DNA of 64,000 nucleotides from Hyphomicrobium sp. (lineage in GTDB: Bacteria; Pseudomonadota; Alphaproteobacteria; Rhizobiales; Hyphomicrobiaceae): NCBI GenBank assembly GCA_002928955.1, contig PERT01000007.1, forward strand, positions 17,295 to 81,294. The letters are read 5' to 3'. Shown here in pieces: positions 35,681 to 46,387 of this stretch (the stretch's first letter is position 1; the number at the start of each line of letters is the position of its first letter). The notes beneath the pieces are model-generated. The model did no database searches, was not told the origin of the DNA, and was given only the letters and a program-made list of their open reading frames with translations. The position numbers and the translations under genes are program-made.

Positions 35681-38600
35681 ATGGCCAAGGACAAGTCGGC
35701 GAAGCCCAAGGGTCCCGCGACGGACAACGCGCCGGATGCGCCAGCAGCTGTTGGCACCAAGGCGAAGATGGCGAGCCCTTTCGGTACCACGGACGGCGCA
35801 ACATCAAACGCCCCTTCCGGCCGGCTCCCCGCAGGGGAGTCGGAAGGGGCAACCAAAGAGAGAGACTGGAGCGCAACGCTCTTCTTGCCCAAGACCGATT
35901 TTCCCATGCGCGCGGGGTTGCCTGAACTCGAGCCGCGAATGCTCGCCCGCTGGGCTGAAATCGGGCTCTACGACAGGCTGCGCGCGCAATCGAAGAGCTG
36001 GCCGAAGTTCGTGCTCCACGATGGCCCGCCGTATGCGAACGGCAATATCCACATCGGGCACGCGCTGAACAAGATCCTCAAGGATCTGGTGGTCAAGTCG
36101 CAGCAGATGCTGGGCCACGATAGCAACTACGTGCCCGGCTGGGACTGCCACGGCCTGCCGATCGAGTGGAAGATCGAGGAAGAGGTCTACCGCTCCAAGA
36201 ACAAGCCCAAGCCCGACTTCACCGATCCGGATGCGATCATCGCGTTCCGGCAGGAGTGCCGAGCCTACGCCGGCAAGTGGCTCGACATCCAGCGCGAGGA
36301 ATTCAAGCGGCTCGGCGTGGTGGGCGATTGGGATCACCCCTATTCGACCATGGCCTTCCCGGCGGAAGCCACGATTGCGCGCGAGATCATGAAATTCGCC
36401 GAGACGGGGCAGCTCTATCGCGGCTCGAAGCCGGTGATGTGGTCCGTGGTCGAGAAGACCGCGCTGGCCGAGGCCGAGGTCGAGTACCAGGATTATCAGA
36501 GCGATATGGTCTGGGTGAAGTTTCCGATCGTCCAGGCGAGCGCGAGTTCTCGCAATCCTGGGACGGTTCAAGATCCATTTCTACTCACAAGCGCTTCCAT
36601 ACTGATTTGGACCACCACGCCGTGGACCTTGCCCGGAAACCGCGCGATCAGTTTCTCGTCCAAGATCAGCTACGGTCTCTACGAGGTGACGGCCGCGCCC
36701 GAGAACAACTGGGCCAAGGTTGGAGACAAATACATCGTCGCCGACAAACTTGTCGGCGACGTCATGAAGGCGGCGAAGGTGGAGGCGTTCAAGAAGCTCA
36801 GCACAGTCTCAGCGAAAGACCTTGCGGCCTGTTTTTGCGCCCACCCGCTCGCCGCTCTCTTTCCCTCTCCCCTCGGGGGAGAGGGTCAGGGTGAGGGGGC
36901 CTCAAGCCCGCGCGCTGATGCTCGTACCCCCACACCTAGCCCCTCCCCGCAAGGGGGAGGGGCACAGCCTGGCTACGGTTTCATGGTCCCGCTCCTCGAT
37001 GGCGATCACGTCACCGACGATACCGGCACGGGCTTCGTGCATACCGCGCCGGGCCATGGCGCCGACGACTACATCATCTGGACCGCCAGCCAGAAGGCGC
37101 TGCGCGACCGCGGCATCGAGACCACGATCCCGTTCACCGTCGACGCCGACGGCGTGCTGACCAAGGCCGCGCCCGGCTTCGAGGGCAAGCGCGTGCTTAA
37201 GGAGAATGGCGACAAGGGCGACGCCAACGACGCGGTGATCAAGGCGCTGCAAGAGGCCGGCATGATCATCGCGCGCGGCCGTTTGAAGCATCAGTACCCG
37301 CACTCGTGGCGCTCGAAGAAGCCGGTCATTTTCCGCAACACGCCGCAGTGGTTCATCTCGATGGACAAGGCGCTGGGTCCCGCGCCGGGATCATCAGAGA
37401 ATGCCATTGAGAATATTCTTGAAGATCATTCGCTGAGAGATCGTGCCGAACGCGAAATCATGCGCGTTGAGTGGGTTCCTGAATCGGGTCGAAATCGCAT
37501 TCTAGGAATGATCTTGAGCCGCCCCGACTGGGTGGTTTCTCGGCAAAGGGCGTGGGGCGTGCCGATCGCCGTGTTCCGCAACACCGAGACCGATCAGGTC
37601 ATTCCCGGTCCCGGGTTCGTGCACAACACCGAGCTGGTCCGCCGCATCGAGACATCGTTTGCGGAAAGGGGCGCGGACGTATGGTTCGAGGCCGATGCCA
37701 AGTCGCGCTACCTCAAGGGCCTCGTGCCCGACGCCGACATGGCCAAGTGGGAGCAGGTCCGCGACGTGCTCGACGTGTGGTTCGATTCCGGCTCCACGCA
37801 CGCCTTCACACTGGAGGACCCCAAGGCGTTTCCAGGGCTCGCGGGCATCAGGCGCAAAAGTGATGGTGGGGTCCTGCCGGAGGCGGGCAAGCAAGGAATC
37901 CTGCCGGAGGCGGGCCAGAAATTTGACCGCGTCATGTATCTCGAAGGCTCGGACCAGCATCGCGGCTGGTTCCACTCGTCGTTGCTCGAAAGCTGCGGCA
38001 CACGCGGGCGCGCGCCCTACGACGTGGTCCTCACCCACGGCTTCGTGCTCGACGAGAAGGGGCAGAAGATGTCGAAGTCGCTGGGCAACGTCGTCGCGCC
38101 GCAGGACGTGATGGCCAAGTCCGGCGCGGACATCCTGCGGCTGTGGGTGGCCGCGTCCGACTATTCCGACGATCTCCGCATCGGGCCGGAGATCTTGAAA
38201 ACGTTCAGCGAGACCTATCGCAAGCTCAGGAACACGCTGCGCTGGATGCTCGGCGCGCTCGCGCATTACGACACCAAGGCCGACACGGTCGCGGCCGAGG
38301 ATTTGCCGGAGCTGGAGCGGCTGATGCTGCACGCACTCGCGAGCCTCGACGCAGAGGTGCGCAAGGCCTACGAAGCCTACGAGTATCGCAAGGTCGTTTC
38401 CCTGCTGTCGCAGTTCATGAACACAGAGCTTTCGGCGTTCTATTTCGACATCCGCAAGGACGCACTCTACTGCGAAGCGCCGTCGAGCGCGAAGCGGAGA
38501 GCCGCACTTACCGTCGTCGATCACATCTTCCGCTGCACGGCGACGTGGCTCGCCCCTATCCTGTCGTTCACGGCAGAGGAGGCCTGGTTGCAGCGCAATA

Positions 38601-39058
38601 CCGATGCTGTGTCGGTGCACCTGGAAACGTTTCCAGCTCTCCGTGACGCGTGGATCGACGTCGATCTTGAGCAGAAGTGGGAAAGAATTCGCGCGGTCCG
38701 CTCCGTGGTCACCGGCGCGCTCGAAATCGACCGCGCAGCAAAGCGGATCGGGTCGAGCCTCGAAGCCGCACCGATCGTCCACATCACCGATGCCGCGCTG
38801 CGCGGCGCGCTCGATGGCGTCGATCTCGCCGAAGTGTGCATCACCTCGGGCATCACGATCGCGACGACGCCACCACCTGCCGACGCCTTCACGCTGCCCG
38901 ATGTGCCGGGCGTCGGCGTGGTGTTCCGCGCCGCACCCGGCCGCAAGTGTGCGCGGTCCTGGCGCATCACCGAAGATGTGGGTTCTGATCCGGCGTACCC
39001 GGATCTCTCGAAGCGCGACGCCGCAGCCGTGCGCGAGATCGAAGGGCGGGCGGCATGA
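35681..39058 (+). CDS. ileS: Isoleucyl-tRNA synthetase with inserted repeat-derived segments
   Basis: The 1125-residue class I synthetase has the HIGH motif ([11 protein letters not shown] near residue 125) and the KMSKS motif ([10 protein letters not shown] near residue 793), and an editing domain between them. It charges tRNA-Ile with isoleucine. It is about 100-150 residues longer than most relatives. The excess is a low-complexity N-terminal extension (residues 1-70), a Pro/Gly/Ser-rich insertion at about residues 390-428 just before [15 protein letters not shown], and a nine-residue tandem duplication (LPEAG twice) near residue 731. The first two coincide with DNA palindromes, and the frame is intact. 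It overlaps lspA by four bases. Confidence 0.96.
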   Translation: MAKDKSAKPKGPATDNAPDAPAAVGTKAKMASPFGTTDGATSNAPSGRLPAGESEGATKERDWSATLFLPKTDFPMRAGLPELEPRMLARWAEIGLYDRLRAQSKSWPKFVLHDGPPYANGNIHIGHALNKILKDLVVKSQQMLGHDSNYVPGWDCHGLPIEWKIEEEVYRSKNKPKPDFTDPDAIIAFRQECRAYAGKWLDIQREEFKRLGVVGDWDHPYSTMAFPAEATIAREIMKFAETGQLYRGSKPVMWSVVEKTALAEAEVEYQDYQSDMVWVKFPIVQASASSRNPGTVQDPFLLTSASILIWTTTPWTLPGNRAISFSSKISYGLYEVTAAPENNWAKVGDKYIVADKLVGDVMKAAKVEAFKKLSTVSAKDLAACFCAHPLAALFPSPLGGEGQGEGASSPRADARTPTPSPSPQGGGAQPGYGFMVPLLDGDHVTDDTGTGFVHTAPGHGADDYIIWTASQKALRDRGIETTIPFTVDADGVLTKAAPGFEGKRVLKENGDKGDANDAVIKALQEAGMIIARGRLKHQYPHSWRSKKPVIFRNTPQWFISMDKALGPAPGSSENAIENILEDHSLRDRAEREIMRVEWVPESGRNRILGMILSRPDWVVSRQRAWGVPIAVFRNTETDQVIPGPGFVHNTELVRRIETSFAERGADVWFEADAKSRYLKGLVPDADMAKWEQVRDVLDVWFDSGSTHAFTLEDPKAFPGLAGIRRKSDGGVLPEAGKQGILPEAGQKFDRVMYLEGSDQHRGWFHSSLLESCGTRGRAPYDVVLTHGFVLDEKGQKMSKSLGNVVAPQDVMAKSGADILRLWVAASDYSDDLRIGPEILKTFSETYRKLRNTLRWMLGALAHYDTKADTVAAEDLPELERLMLHALASLDAEVRKAYEAYEYRKVVSLLSQFMNTELSAFYFDIRKDALYCEAPSSAKRRAALTVVDHIFRCTATWLAPILSFTAEEAWLQRNTDAVSVHLETFPALRDAWIDVDLEQKWERIRAVRSVVTGALEIDRAAKRIGSSLEAAPIVHITDAALRGALDGVDLAEVCITSGITIATTPPPADAFTLPDVPGVGVVFRAAPGRKCARSWRITEDVGSDPAYPDLSKRDAAAVREIEGRAA
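35811..35849. repeat. Palindrome inside the 5' end of ileS
   Basis: CCCCTTCCG pairs with CGGAAGGGG and, nested inside, CTCCCC with GGGGAG. The element is translated into part of the N-terminal extension ([16 protein letters not shown]). Confidence 0.75.
36863..36962. repeat. Dispersed palindromic element inside the ileS editing domain
   Basis: Two palindromes, CCCTCTCCCCT/GGGGAGAGGG at the left end and CCCCTCCCC/GGGGGAGGGG at the right, enclose nearly complementary flanks (GGTGAGGGGG and ACCCCCACACC). This structure is common between genes in rhizobia. Here it lies in frame within a coding sequence. Confidence 0.8.
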
Positions 39059-39603
39059 CATCGGGTAGCGTCGGCGGTCCCGGAAGCGCGCGATCCGACC
39101 CCTGGTTCTGGGGACAGTTTGCGCGGCTCGGCGGGACGGTGGCACTGGCCACGCTGGTGCTCGATCAGGCACACAAATGGTGGATGCTGTTGGGCGTTGG
39201 TATCATGGAGGGCCAACGCTTCAAGCTGCTGCCGTTCCTCGATATCGTCTACGTGATCAACAAGGGCATCAGTTATTCGCTGTTCACCCAAAGCAGCTTC
39301 ATGGGTCAAGTCATGCTAGCAGCATTCGCGGTGTTCGCGTCGGTGGCGCTTTGGATCTGGCTGTGCCGCGGGGCGACGAACCGGCTGATGGCGTGGAGCA
39401 TCGGTCTTATAATCGGCGGCGCCATCGGCAACGCCATTGACCGCATTCTGATCGGTGGGGTCGCGGACTTCTTCTCGCTGCACGCCTTCGGGTTCTACTG
39501 GTATGTGTTCAACGTGGCCGACGTGGCGATTGTTGCCGGGGTGGCCGGACTGCTGTATGAATCCTTCGTCTTGAGTCGCAATGACGCCTCAAAGCCTATG
39601 TAG
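39055..39603 (+). CDS. lspA: Lipoprotein signal peptidase
   Basis: The 182-residue inner-membrane aspartic peptidase has four hydrophobic segments and both catalytic motifs: [16 protein letters not shown] and [11 protein letters not shown], each with the active Asp. It removes signal peptides from prolipoproteins after lipid attachment. It begins inside the end of ileS (ATGA overlap), the usual ileS-lspA pairing, and is followed 62 bases later by a lipoprotein gene, one of its likely substrates. Confidence 0.95.
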   Translation: MTSGSVGGPGSARSDPWFWGQFARLGGTVALATLVLDQAHKWWMLLGVGIMEGQRFKLLPFLDIVYVINKGISYSLFTQSSFMGQVMLAAFAVFASVALWIWLCRGATNRLMAWSIGLIIGGAIGNAIDRILIGGVADFFSLHAFGFYWYVFNVADVAIVAGVAGLLYESFVLSRNDASKPM

Positions 39604-39665
39604 TTCAACGACATACGGCTCAGTATATGGCTCAGTGTTCGGGACCGACAGACAGGGATTTCGAA

Positions 39666-40115
39666 ATGGCCGCGACACCAGTTAACATGCTGAAAAGATT
39701 GTGTTTTGCGTGTCTGTCCGCGACCGCTCTTGCCGGCTGTGCGCCGGGCGACATCGCGCTTGAAGGCAAGATTTTCGACGCTGTTGGCCTCTCCGGAACC
39801 CAGCAAGGTGGTGGCCGGGTCGTCAAGCTTGCGGACCGCGCGCCGCTGGTGGTGCCGCCCAGTCTGACGAGCCTGCCAGCGCCTGGTGAAACGGGATCGA
39901 CGACGGCCGATGCCATCGCCGGCATCGACGATCCGGACCGCAAAAAGAACGTCGACAAGGCTACGCTCGAAAAGCAGCATGCCGAGTTTTGCAGGGTGAA
40001 TTACGAACTGGCCAAAGCGCGCGGCGACCAAACCGCGGAGGGCGTCGTGGGTCCACTCGGCGCTTGCCGGCCATCGATTTTCACCGCTATCCAGAAATGG
40101 AACGTAGCGGAGTAA
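39666..40115 (+). CDS. DUF3035-like lipoprotein
   Basis: A 149-residue protein with a lipoprotein signal (LKRLCFACLSATALAGCAPG, lipobox LAGC) and a mature part rich in Pro, Ser and Gly with RAPLVVPPSLTSLPAPGE, then a C-terminal segment with two cysteines (EFCRVNYELA, LGACRP). The position after lspA and before two M16 peptidase genes, and the VVPP...LPAP pattern, match the alphaproteobacterial DUF3035 family. Some of its members have been named BamF, of the outer-membrane assembly machine; that role is not shown here. ATG 39666 gives a proper signal, while the frame opens to 39627. Confidence 0.7.
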   Translation: MAATPVNMLKRLCFACLSATALAGCAPGDIALEGKIFDAVGLSGTQQGGGRVVKLADRAPLVVPPSLTSLPAPGETGSTTADAIAGIDDPDRKKNVDKATLEKQHAEFCRVNYELAKARGDQTAEGVVGPLGACRPSIFTAIQKWNVAE

Positions 40116-40694
40116 GGCGATCGCCGACAGCGGCTTGTCTCCGTTCCGCCACCTGCCTGCCGAGTGGTCCGGCGCCGATTGCGCAGTGGCGACGGATCGT
40201 AGCTCCGCCATCCAATTTTATTGGCATTTGGTGTGCACATCAGCGACATGACGTCGCGGATCAGGAGTTGTGCTGCGCAAGGGCGCTGCTCCGCCGTGCT
40301 CGGGCCGTGGACGCGACGCTTCATCCTGGCGCTACCCCTTGTGATCGCGACATCATCCACCGGCACATGAACGGCTTGTCATTTGACTTCGAAGGTCTGA
40401 CATCGGATTCGAAAAGGGGATGAGTTGCGATCGCGGCGCTCGGGAACACGGATCGACGGTCATGATCGGGCTTGATCACCTCGCGCGGACGGGCATGTAA
40501 CGGAGGCCGGGCTTGATACAGAGAATGATCATGAACCTCACGAACGCATCCGACGACGGCTGCATCCTGGTTCATGGTGACCACGGAACCGGTAGCTGCC
40601 GGATCAACCCGCGGGGCCCGACCTCCGACCTCACCGCCCGACGGTTCCAGATTGCCCATCAGCACAAGGACGCCCTTTCGTGCCATATCACTCC
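40116..40694. other. Intergenic region before the M16 peptidase pair
   Basis: These 579 bases hold no gene or RNA that I can support. Open frames overlapping from both sides have the composition of non-coding frames. The peptidase promoter presumably lies here. Confidence 0.4.
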
Positions 40695-42167
40695 ATGATC
40701 GGGACTGTCTCGATCCGAACCACTTCGACCCGATGCCGGACGAGGACGATTCGACGATCCACGTTCTCGCTCGTCCTGTCCCTTTCGATGACGGTGGCGC
40801 TCTCCATGTTCGCAATCACTCAACAAGCTCTCGAACTCAGCGCCGCCCCGCGGGCCACCGAGTTCAAACTCGACAACGGGATGCACGTCGTGGTGATCCC
40901 CGATACACGTGCGCCGGTCGTGACGCACATGGTGTGGTATCGTGTCGGCGCGGCCGACGAGCCGGCGGGCGTGTCAGGGATCGCTCACTTCCTTGAGCAC
41001 CTGATGTTCAAGTCTACCGAGAAGATCCCGATGGGCGAGTTCTCGAAAATTGTGGCGCGCCTCGGTGGCCAGGACAACGCATTCACCAGCCAGGACGTGA
41101 CGGCCTACTTCCAGCGCGTGGCCAAGGCGCAATTGCCGAAAGTCATGGAGATGGAAGCCGACCGCATGATCAACCTGCAATTGACCGAGAAGGAAGTGCT
41201 GACGGAGCGCGACGTGATCCTCGAGGAGCGACGCTCGCGGGTCGAGAACAGCCCCGCATCGATCCTCGACGAGCAGATGGACGCGGCGCTCTATTATTCC
41301 CATCCCTACCAGAATCCGGTCATAGGCTGGGAGCACGAGATTGCGCGGCTGACGCAAAAAGATGCGTTGGATTTCTACAAGAAGCACTACGCACCGAATA
41401 ACGCCATCCTGGTGGTATCGGGCGACGTGACGCCCGACGAAGTCAAGACGCTGGCGACAGCGACTTACGGCAAGCACAAGGCGAACCCCGCGGTCGGCGC
41501 GCCGCGCGTTCGCCAGAAGGATCCGCCACACCGAGCGGCCCGCCGCCTGGAACTCAAGGATACGCGGGCCGGCAAGGCATCGGTGCACCGGACCTATATT
41601 GCGCCGGCCTACAATACCGCCGCTCCCGGCGAGGCCGAGGCGCTCGATCTGCTCCTGAAGGTGGTTGGCGGCGGTTCCACGAGCCGTCTCTACAAGAAGC
41701 TCGTGGTCGAGGACAAGGTCGCTTCCTCGTCGAGCGGGTACTATTCTGGCGGCGCTCTTGACTACGGCAAGATCGCCTTCCACGCGATCGCCGCTGAGCC
41801 CGGGAACGCCGGTCTCGACAAGGCTGAAGCCGCGATCGACAGGGTGCTCGCGGACGTGCGTAAGGACGGCATCACGCAGGCTGAACTCGACCGCGCCAAG
41901 AATTTGTACCTCGCCGACTACATCTACGAGAGCGACAGCCAGAATACGCTGGCGCGCCGTTACGGCTGGGCCCTCACCATCGGGCGCAAACTCTCGGATG
42001 TCGAGGGTTGGCCCGAGGCGATTTCGAAGGTCACGCTCGACGACGTGAAGATGGCCGCCGCCAAACATCTCGACATCCGCAGATCGGTGACTGGACGGCT
42101 GCTGCCGGAGGCGCCAGAAACGGCCGCGGCCGGAACAGCACCGCCTGCCCCGAAGCCGCGGACGTGA
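40695..42167 (+). CDS. M16 family zinc metallopeptidase, catalytic partner
   Basis: About 490 residues. An N-terminal basic region and hydrophobic segment (FSLVLSLSMTVALSMFAI) form a signal peptide or anchor. The first M16 domain has the inverted zinc motif HFLEH (GISGIAHFLEHLMFKST-type context) and a downstream Glu (TERDVILEERRSR). The second domain contains GGGSTSRLYKKLV. It is a periplasmic insulinase-like peptidase, related to PqqL and mitochondrial processing peptidase beta. It is followed 46 bases later by a second M16 gene without the zinc site. GTG 40680 is an alternative start. Confidence 0.9.
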   Translation: MIGTVSIRTTSTRCRTRTIRRSTFSLVLSLSMTVALSMFAITQQALELSAAPRATEFKLDNGMHVVVIPDTRAPVVTHMVWYRVGAADEPAGVSGIAHFLEHLMFKSTEKIPMGEFSKIVARLGGQDNAFTSQDVTAYFQRVAKAQLPKVMEMEADRMINLQLTEKEVLTERDVILEERRSRVENSPASILDEQMDAALYYSHPYQNPVIGWEHEIARLTQKDALDFYKKHYAPNNAILVVSGDVTPDEVKTLATATYGKHKANPAVGAPRVRQKDPPHRAARRLELKDTRAGKASVHRTYIAPAYNTAAPGEAEALDLLLKVVGGGSTSRLYKKLVVEDKVASSSSGYYSGGALDYGKIAFHAIAAEPGNAGLDKAEAAIDRVLADVRKDGITQAELDRAKNLYLADYIYESDSQNTLARRYGWALTIGRKLSDVEGWPEAISKVTLDDVKMAAAKHLDIRRSVTGRLLPEAPETAAAGTAPPAPKPRT

Positions 42168-42213
42168 ACGCACAGGAATGCAATTTTTGCTTCACCCCCA
42201 TGAGGCCTGATCC

Positions 42214-43581
42214 ATGCTTTGCTCACGCGTAGTCGCGGCCGATCCGCGTCACATCATCCGCCGCGGCATTGCGGTGTCGTTCGCAATGCTCGCCACGCTC
42301 GCACTTCTCACACTCATTTATCCGGCCCATGCCATGAAAATCGAATCCGTGAAAAGTCCAGGCGGCATCGAAGCCTGGCTTGTGTCCGACAGGAGTGTGC
42401 CGCTGGTGGCGCTCAGGTTCGCGTTCGATGGCGGCAGCGCGCAGGATCCGGCCGGAAAGGAGGGCGTTGCGAACTTCCTGTCGGCGATGCTCGACGAGGG
42501 CGCGGGCGATCTCAGGTCGAATGCCTTCCAGGAGCGCATGGAGGAGATCGCCATGCGCATGAGCTTCGACGACGCCAAGGACGAGTTTTACGGCAACATG
42601 GAAATGCTGAACGTCAACCGCGAAAAGTCGGTCGAGATGTTGAAGCTCGCGCTGACCAAGCCGCGGTTCGACGATGAGGCCATCGATCGGATCAAGGCGC
42701 AGCTTCAGGCGGGACTGGTCTATGCCGCGCGCGATCCCGACAAGGTCGCGTCCAAGGAGTGGTTTGCCCTCGCCTTCGCGGGCCACACCTACGCTCGGCC
42801 GGCGAGCGGGACGAAGGACACGATCGCGGCGATCAATCGCGAGGATCTCGAAGCCTATCGCAAGCGGGTGTTCGCCAAATCGAACCTCAAGGTGGTCGTG
42901 GTCGGTGACATCGACAAGGCGGCGGTAGAAAAATTGCTCGACGACGTCTTCGGCGCGCTGCCAGCCAAGGCCGAGTTGACGCCGGTTGCCAAGTTCACAC
43001 TCGCCGACAAGGGACAGCAGAAGGTGATCGAGATGCAGGTGCCGCAGTCGGTCGCCGTGTTCGGAACGGGCGCGATAGCGCGCAAGGACCCCGACTTCAT
43101 GGCAGCGTTCATCTTGAACCACATTCTCGGCGGAGGCGGGTTCGCGTCGAAGCTGATGGAAGAGGTGCGAGAGAAGCGGGGGCTCGCATACTCGGTCTAC
43201 AGCTATCTGCAGCCGTTCCGGCATTCAGCGATTTTCGCTGGCGGCGTGGCGACCAAGAACGAGTCGATCTCGCAGTCGATGGACGTGATCCGCGGCGAGT
43301 TGAAGCGCATGGCCGACCAGGGGCCGAACGCGACCGATCTCGACAATGCGAAGAAGTATTTGATCGGGTCGTATCCGCTGCGCTTCGATACGAATGCAAA
43401 GATCGCAAGCCAACTGCTCGGCATTCTGCAAGAGGACCTTGGCATCGACTACGTCGACAAGCGCAATGCGCTGGTCGAGGCGGTGACCCTTGACGACCTG
43501 AAGCGGGTGGCGAAACGTCTGCTCAGACCCGAAAGCCTGATCGTGACCGTCGTCGGCCAGCCGATGAACATGCCCAACTGA
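42214..43581 (+). CDS. M16 family peptidase-like protein, non-catalytic partner
   Basis: The 455-residue protein has a signal peptide (FAMLATLALLTLIYPAHA) and two M16 domains, but at the zinc motif it reads NFLSAMLDEG instead of HxxEH, so it should be inactive. The C-terminal part has GGGGFASKLMEEVREKRGLA with the arginine typical of the substrate-closing half. It would form the non-catalytic half of a heterodimer with the preceding M16 protein, as mitochondrial processing peptidase alpha does with beta. The pairing and order are widely conserved in alphaproteobacteria. Confidence 0.88.
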   Translation: MLCSRVVAADPRHIIRRGIAVSFAMLATLALLTLIYPAHAMKIESVKSPGGIEAWLVSDRSVPLVALRFAFDGGSAQDPAGKEGVANFLSAMLDEGAGDLRSNAFQERMEEIAMRMSFDDAKDEFYGNMEMLNVNREKSVEMLKLALTKPRFDDEAIDRIKAQLQAGLVYAARDPDKVASKEWFALAFAGHTYARPASGTKDTIAAINREDLEAYRKRVFAKSNLKVVVVGDIDKAAVEKLLDDVFGALPAKAELTPVAKFTLADKGQQKVIEMQVPQSVAVFGTGAIARKDPDFMAAFILNHILGGGGFASKLMEEVREKRGLAYSVYSYLQPFRHSAIFAGGVATKNESISQSMDVIRGELKRMADQGPNATDLDNAKKYLIGSYPLRFDTNAKIASQLLGILQEDLGIDYVDKRNALVEAVTLDDLKRVAKRLLRPESLIVTVVGQPMNMPN

Positions 43582-44031
43582 GGGCGTAAGTTCCGTTCCA
43601 TTCGTGTGCGACGGCGGATTACGCTTCATTCTGCACAGGGGACCGTCGCGAATTCCGGGGTCGAAAGAGCACTTGTGTTCCGGTTCGCGCACGTGCTCCC
43701 CTGGAGGTGCGCTTTAGAGCACATGTGGGAACCATAAGGAACACGACCAACCTTACGATCCCGATGTCATTGAAGTTTCGAAGCTCGCTCTCGCGGAAGC
43801 CACGAGACCGGAGCGGACTTCGAGTGATCACGCGAGCCGCCGGACGCTTGTTTCGAGACACGACCCTGGGTAGCGGCCGAGCCATCGCGCCAATCCACCC
43901 GGGTCACCCCGTCAGTTATTGCCGGGCTCCGGCGAGCCGCTGGCGTTCTGCGTGTGGTGTGACGGATCCCCGACCCCGACCTGCGCTGGGGCAGTCGAGC
44001 GCCGAGATGACGGTGTTGCGCGGCGGCGGGG
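43582..44031. other. Intergenic region with repeat-like sequence
   Basis: This 450-base stretch holds no gene I can support. It has two short direct repeats around AGAGCAC (near 43668 and 43713), each followed by TGTG. From about 43895 to 44005 there is a degenerate REP-like pair (CCCGGGTCACCCCGTC facing GACGGATCCCCGAC). It separates the M16 genes from the convergent patatin gene. Confidence 0.45.
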
Positions 44032-45009
44032 TTAGTCTTCGCGGGACGTCTTCGGACCGCGTTTGAAGAGGCGACGGCGGGGCTTCTTGGGATCGGGCGT
44101 CGGCCCGGCCGCGGGCGGGGGCAGTGCGTCGAGGGTCTCGGCCTCAATGAGACGCGAGAGTTGTCGCTTGAGAACGTCCTTGGCGGGAACAGCGGCGGCC
44201 AGGATCTCCTTGGCCTTCAAAAAATCCAGCACCTGGAAGCGGCTCATGCCGGCATCGATGAGAATGTCGGGTTGTTGCGATTTGAGCTTTTCGCGGATCA
44301 GCGAGCGCTCGAACAGGAACGCCGTGCCGAACAACGCTTCCGAAGCGGTCGGCAGCGCGCGGTCGGCGGACGGCAGTGGAGCGCCAGTCACGTCGATGGC
44401 GACGGTGACGTCGGCGTGGCCCGACAGGATGTCGAACGGCAGTGGATTGACAAGGCCGCCGTCGATCATCGCGCGACCCTCAACCGCGATGGGCTGGAAG
44501 ATGACGGGCAAGGCCATGCTGGCGGCGATGGCCGGCTTCAACGGCCCGGATTGGATCACGCAGGCGTCCTGGGCGTAGAAGTCGGTCGCGACGATTTTCA
44601 GCGGAATGTGCAGGCTCGCGAAATCTGCGGGGAAACGGCGCGGCAATAGTAGATCGAGCACGGCAAGGGGGTTGAGGAACGCGGTGCGGGTGCCGAAGAT
44701 GCCGAGCACGCGGTTGATCGGTGGAGCGCGGGCCGAGAACAACTCGCGAATCAGATCGAAGCGCTGGCCGAGCACCTCCTCGGTGTGGGCGCGGATTTCA
44801 CGCGCGGTCATGCCTGAGGCATAAGCCGCGCCGAACACCGCGCCGATGGAGGTGCCAGCGATGATCTTCGGCCGGATGCCCAGTTCGTCGAATGCCTCCA
44901 GCATGAGTATGTGGGCGAGCCCACGCGCGCCGCCGCCGCCGAGGGCGAGTGCGATAGTCGGTCCACGGAGCGTGACGGCGTTATGCTGGGCGCGCGTCAT
45001 GGGCATCAA
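44032..45009 (-). CDS. Patatin-like phospholipase (RssA/YchK type)
   Basis: The 325-residue protein has the oxyanion motif [10 protein letters not shown] near residue 24, the nucleophile elbow GTSIG near residue 53, and the dyad Asp in [13 protein letters not shown] near residue 187. This is the compact bacterial patatin layout; it would hydrolyse acyl chains from phospholipids or lysophospholipids. The C-terminus carries a basic tail ([16 protein letters not shown]). Its start overlaps the purD stop by four bases, so the two are co-transcribed. It is unrelated in layout to the larger patatin at 17960-20143. Confidence 0.88.
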   Translation of the reverse strand: MMPMTRAQHNAVTLRGPTIALALGGGGARGLAHILMLEAFDELGIRPKIIAGTSIGAVFGAAYASGMTAREIRAHTEEVLGQRFDLIRELFSARAPPINRVLGIFGTRTAFLNPLAVLDLLLPRRFPADFASLHIPLKIVATDFYAQDACVIQSGPLKPAIAASMALPVIFQPIAVEGRAMIDGGLVNPLPFDILSGHADVTVAIDVTGAPLPSADRALPTASEALFGTAFLFERSLIREKLKSQQPDILIDAGMSRFQVLDFLKAKEILAAAVPAKDVLKRQLSRLIEAETLDALPPPAAGPTPDPKKPRRRLFKRGPKTSRED

Positions 45010-46295
45010 ACGGATGCGCGGGAGGCGTCACGCGCGATGGCCCGCCAGCCGATGTCGGAACGGCAGAAGCCGCCCGGCCAGTCGATCTTGGCGATCGCCG
45101 CGTAGGCGCGAGCCTGGGCTTCCATTACGGTCTTGCCGCGGGCAGTGACGTTCAAAACGCGGCCGCCATCCGCAAGGATGCGGGCTCCGTCGCGGCGGGT
45201 GCCTGCGTGGAAGATCTCGACGCCATCGACCGCACCGGCTGCTTCGAGGCCACGGATCTCGGTGCCCTTTTCCGGTGTGCCAGGATAGCCGCGCCCGGCC
45301 ATGACCACGGTAAGGGCGCAATCGTCGAGCCAGCGGAGATCGAAGGTCGCGAGCGCGCCGTCGGCCGTCGCCAACAGCGCGGTCAGGAGGTCGGATTTCA
45401 GCCGCATCATAAGGACTTGCGTTTCGGGGTCACCGAAGCGGACATTGTATTCGATCAGCTGAGGACCCTTTGCAGTGATCATCAGCCCGGCAAAAAGTAC
45501 GCCTTTGAACGGCATGCCGCGAGCCGCCATGCCGGCGATGGTCGGCTGGATGATCTCGGTCATGGTGCGCTCGATCATCCGAGGCGTCATGACCGGGGCT
45601 GGCGAATAGGCGCCCATGCCGCCTGTGTTAGGGCCGGTGTCGCCGTTGCCGACGCGCTTGTGATCCTGGGCGGTGGCGAGGGCAAGCACGTGGTTGCCGT
45701 CGGAGAGGGCGAAGAAACTCGCCTCCTCGCCGTCGAGGAATTCCTCGATGACCACTTCTGAGCCGGCTTGACCAAAGGCACCCGAGAAGCAGGCGTCGAG
45801 GGCGGCTTCGGCCTCGGCCATGGTTTGGGCGATGACCACGCCCTTGCCAGCCGCGAGTCCATCGGCTTTGACAACAATGGGAAGTGGTTGACGGGCGAGG
45901 TAGGCCCGTGCGGCACTGGCTTGACTAAAGCGGCCATAGGCACCGGTCGGGATGCCTAGATCGCGGCAAAGGTCTTTGGTGAAGCCTTTTGAGCCTTCGA
46001 GCTGACTCGCCGCCTTGGACGGTCCGAAGTGCTTGATTCCGGCCGCCGTCAGCGTATCGCCGAGGCCAGAGACGAGTGGCGCTTCGGGGCCGATGATCAC
46101 GAAGCCGATGTCGTGGCGGCGGGCGAATTCGACTACGGCCTTATGGTCGGCGCCAGTCAGGGCCACGAGTTCAGCCAAGTCTGCAATGCCGGCATTGCCA
46201 GGGCCGCAGTAAAGCTTGTCGAGCAGCGGACTCGCCGAGATGGCCCAGGCCAGGGCGTGCTCGCGGCCGCCAGAGCCAATGAGGAGAACATTCAT
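45006..46295 (-). CDS. purD: Phosphoribosylamine-glycine ligase
   Basis: A 429-residue ATP-grasp enzyme starting [19 protein letters not shown], the hallmark N-terminus of PurD. It has ATP-binding segments [18 protein letters not shown] and [17 protein letters not shown] and the [10 protein letters not shown] motif near residue 285. It joins glycine to phosphoribosylamine in the second step of purine synthesis. The ATG at 46295 gives the normal start, while an upstream extension is unlike the family. The downstream patatin gene overlaps its stop. Confidence 0.97.
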   Translation of the reverse strand: MNVLLIGSGGREHALAWAISASPLLDKLYCGPGNAGIADLAELVALTGADHKAVVEFARRHDIGFVIIGPEAPLVSGLGDTLTAAGIKHFGPSKAASQLEGSKGFTKDLCRDLGIPTGAYGRFSQASAARAYLARQPLPIVVKADGLAAGKGVVIAQTMAEAEAALDACFSGAFGQAGSEVVIEEFLDGEEASFFALSDGNHVLALATAQDHKRVGNGDTGPNTGGMGAYSPAPVMTPRMIERTMTEIIQPTIAGMAARGMPFKGVLFAGLMITAKGPQLIEYNVRFGDPETQVLMMRLKSDLLTALLATADGALATFDLRWLDDCALTVVMAGRGYPGTPEKGTEIRGLEAAGAVDGVEIFHAGTRRDGARILADGGRVLNVTARGKTVMEAQARAYAAIAKIDWPGGFCRSDIGWRAIARDASRASV

Positions 46296-46387
46296 TCCGC
46301 CGGATGCCCTTTTCTGGCGCTGTTGCACCTGATAGTTGAAGGTCAGCGCTGTTGCGCTTTACGGTTGCTGGTCGGCGCTGTTGTGCC

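Noticed and set aside
35681..39058. A frameshifted or fused ileS
   Set aside because: Despite the extra length the frame is continuous and both signature motifs are intact; the excess is explained by repeat-derived insertions.
37502..39172. A 556-codon minus-strand frame opposite ileS
   Set aside because: Antisense shadow of ileS; no protein motifs and it would run into lspA.
40974..42173. A 399-codon minus-strand frame opposite the first M16 gene
   Set aside because: Shadow frame; the plus strand encodes a recognisable peptidase with HxxEH.
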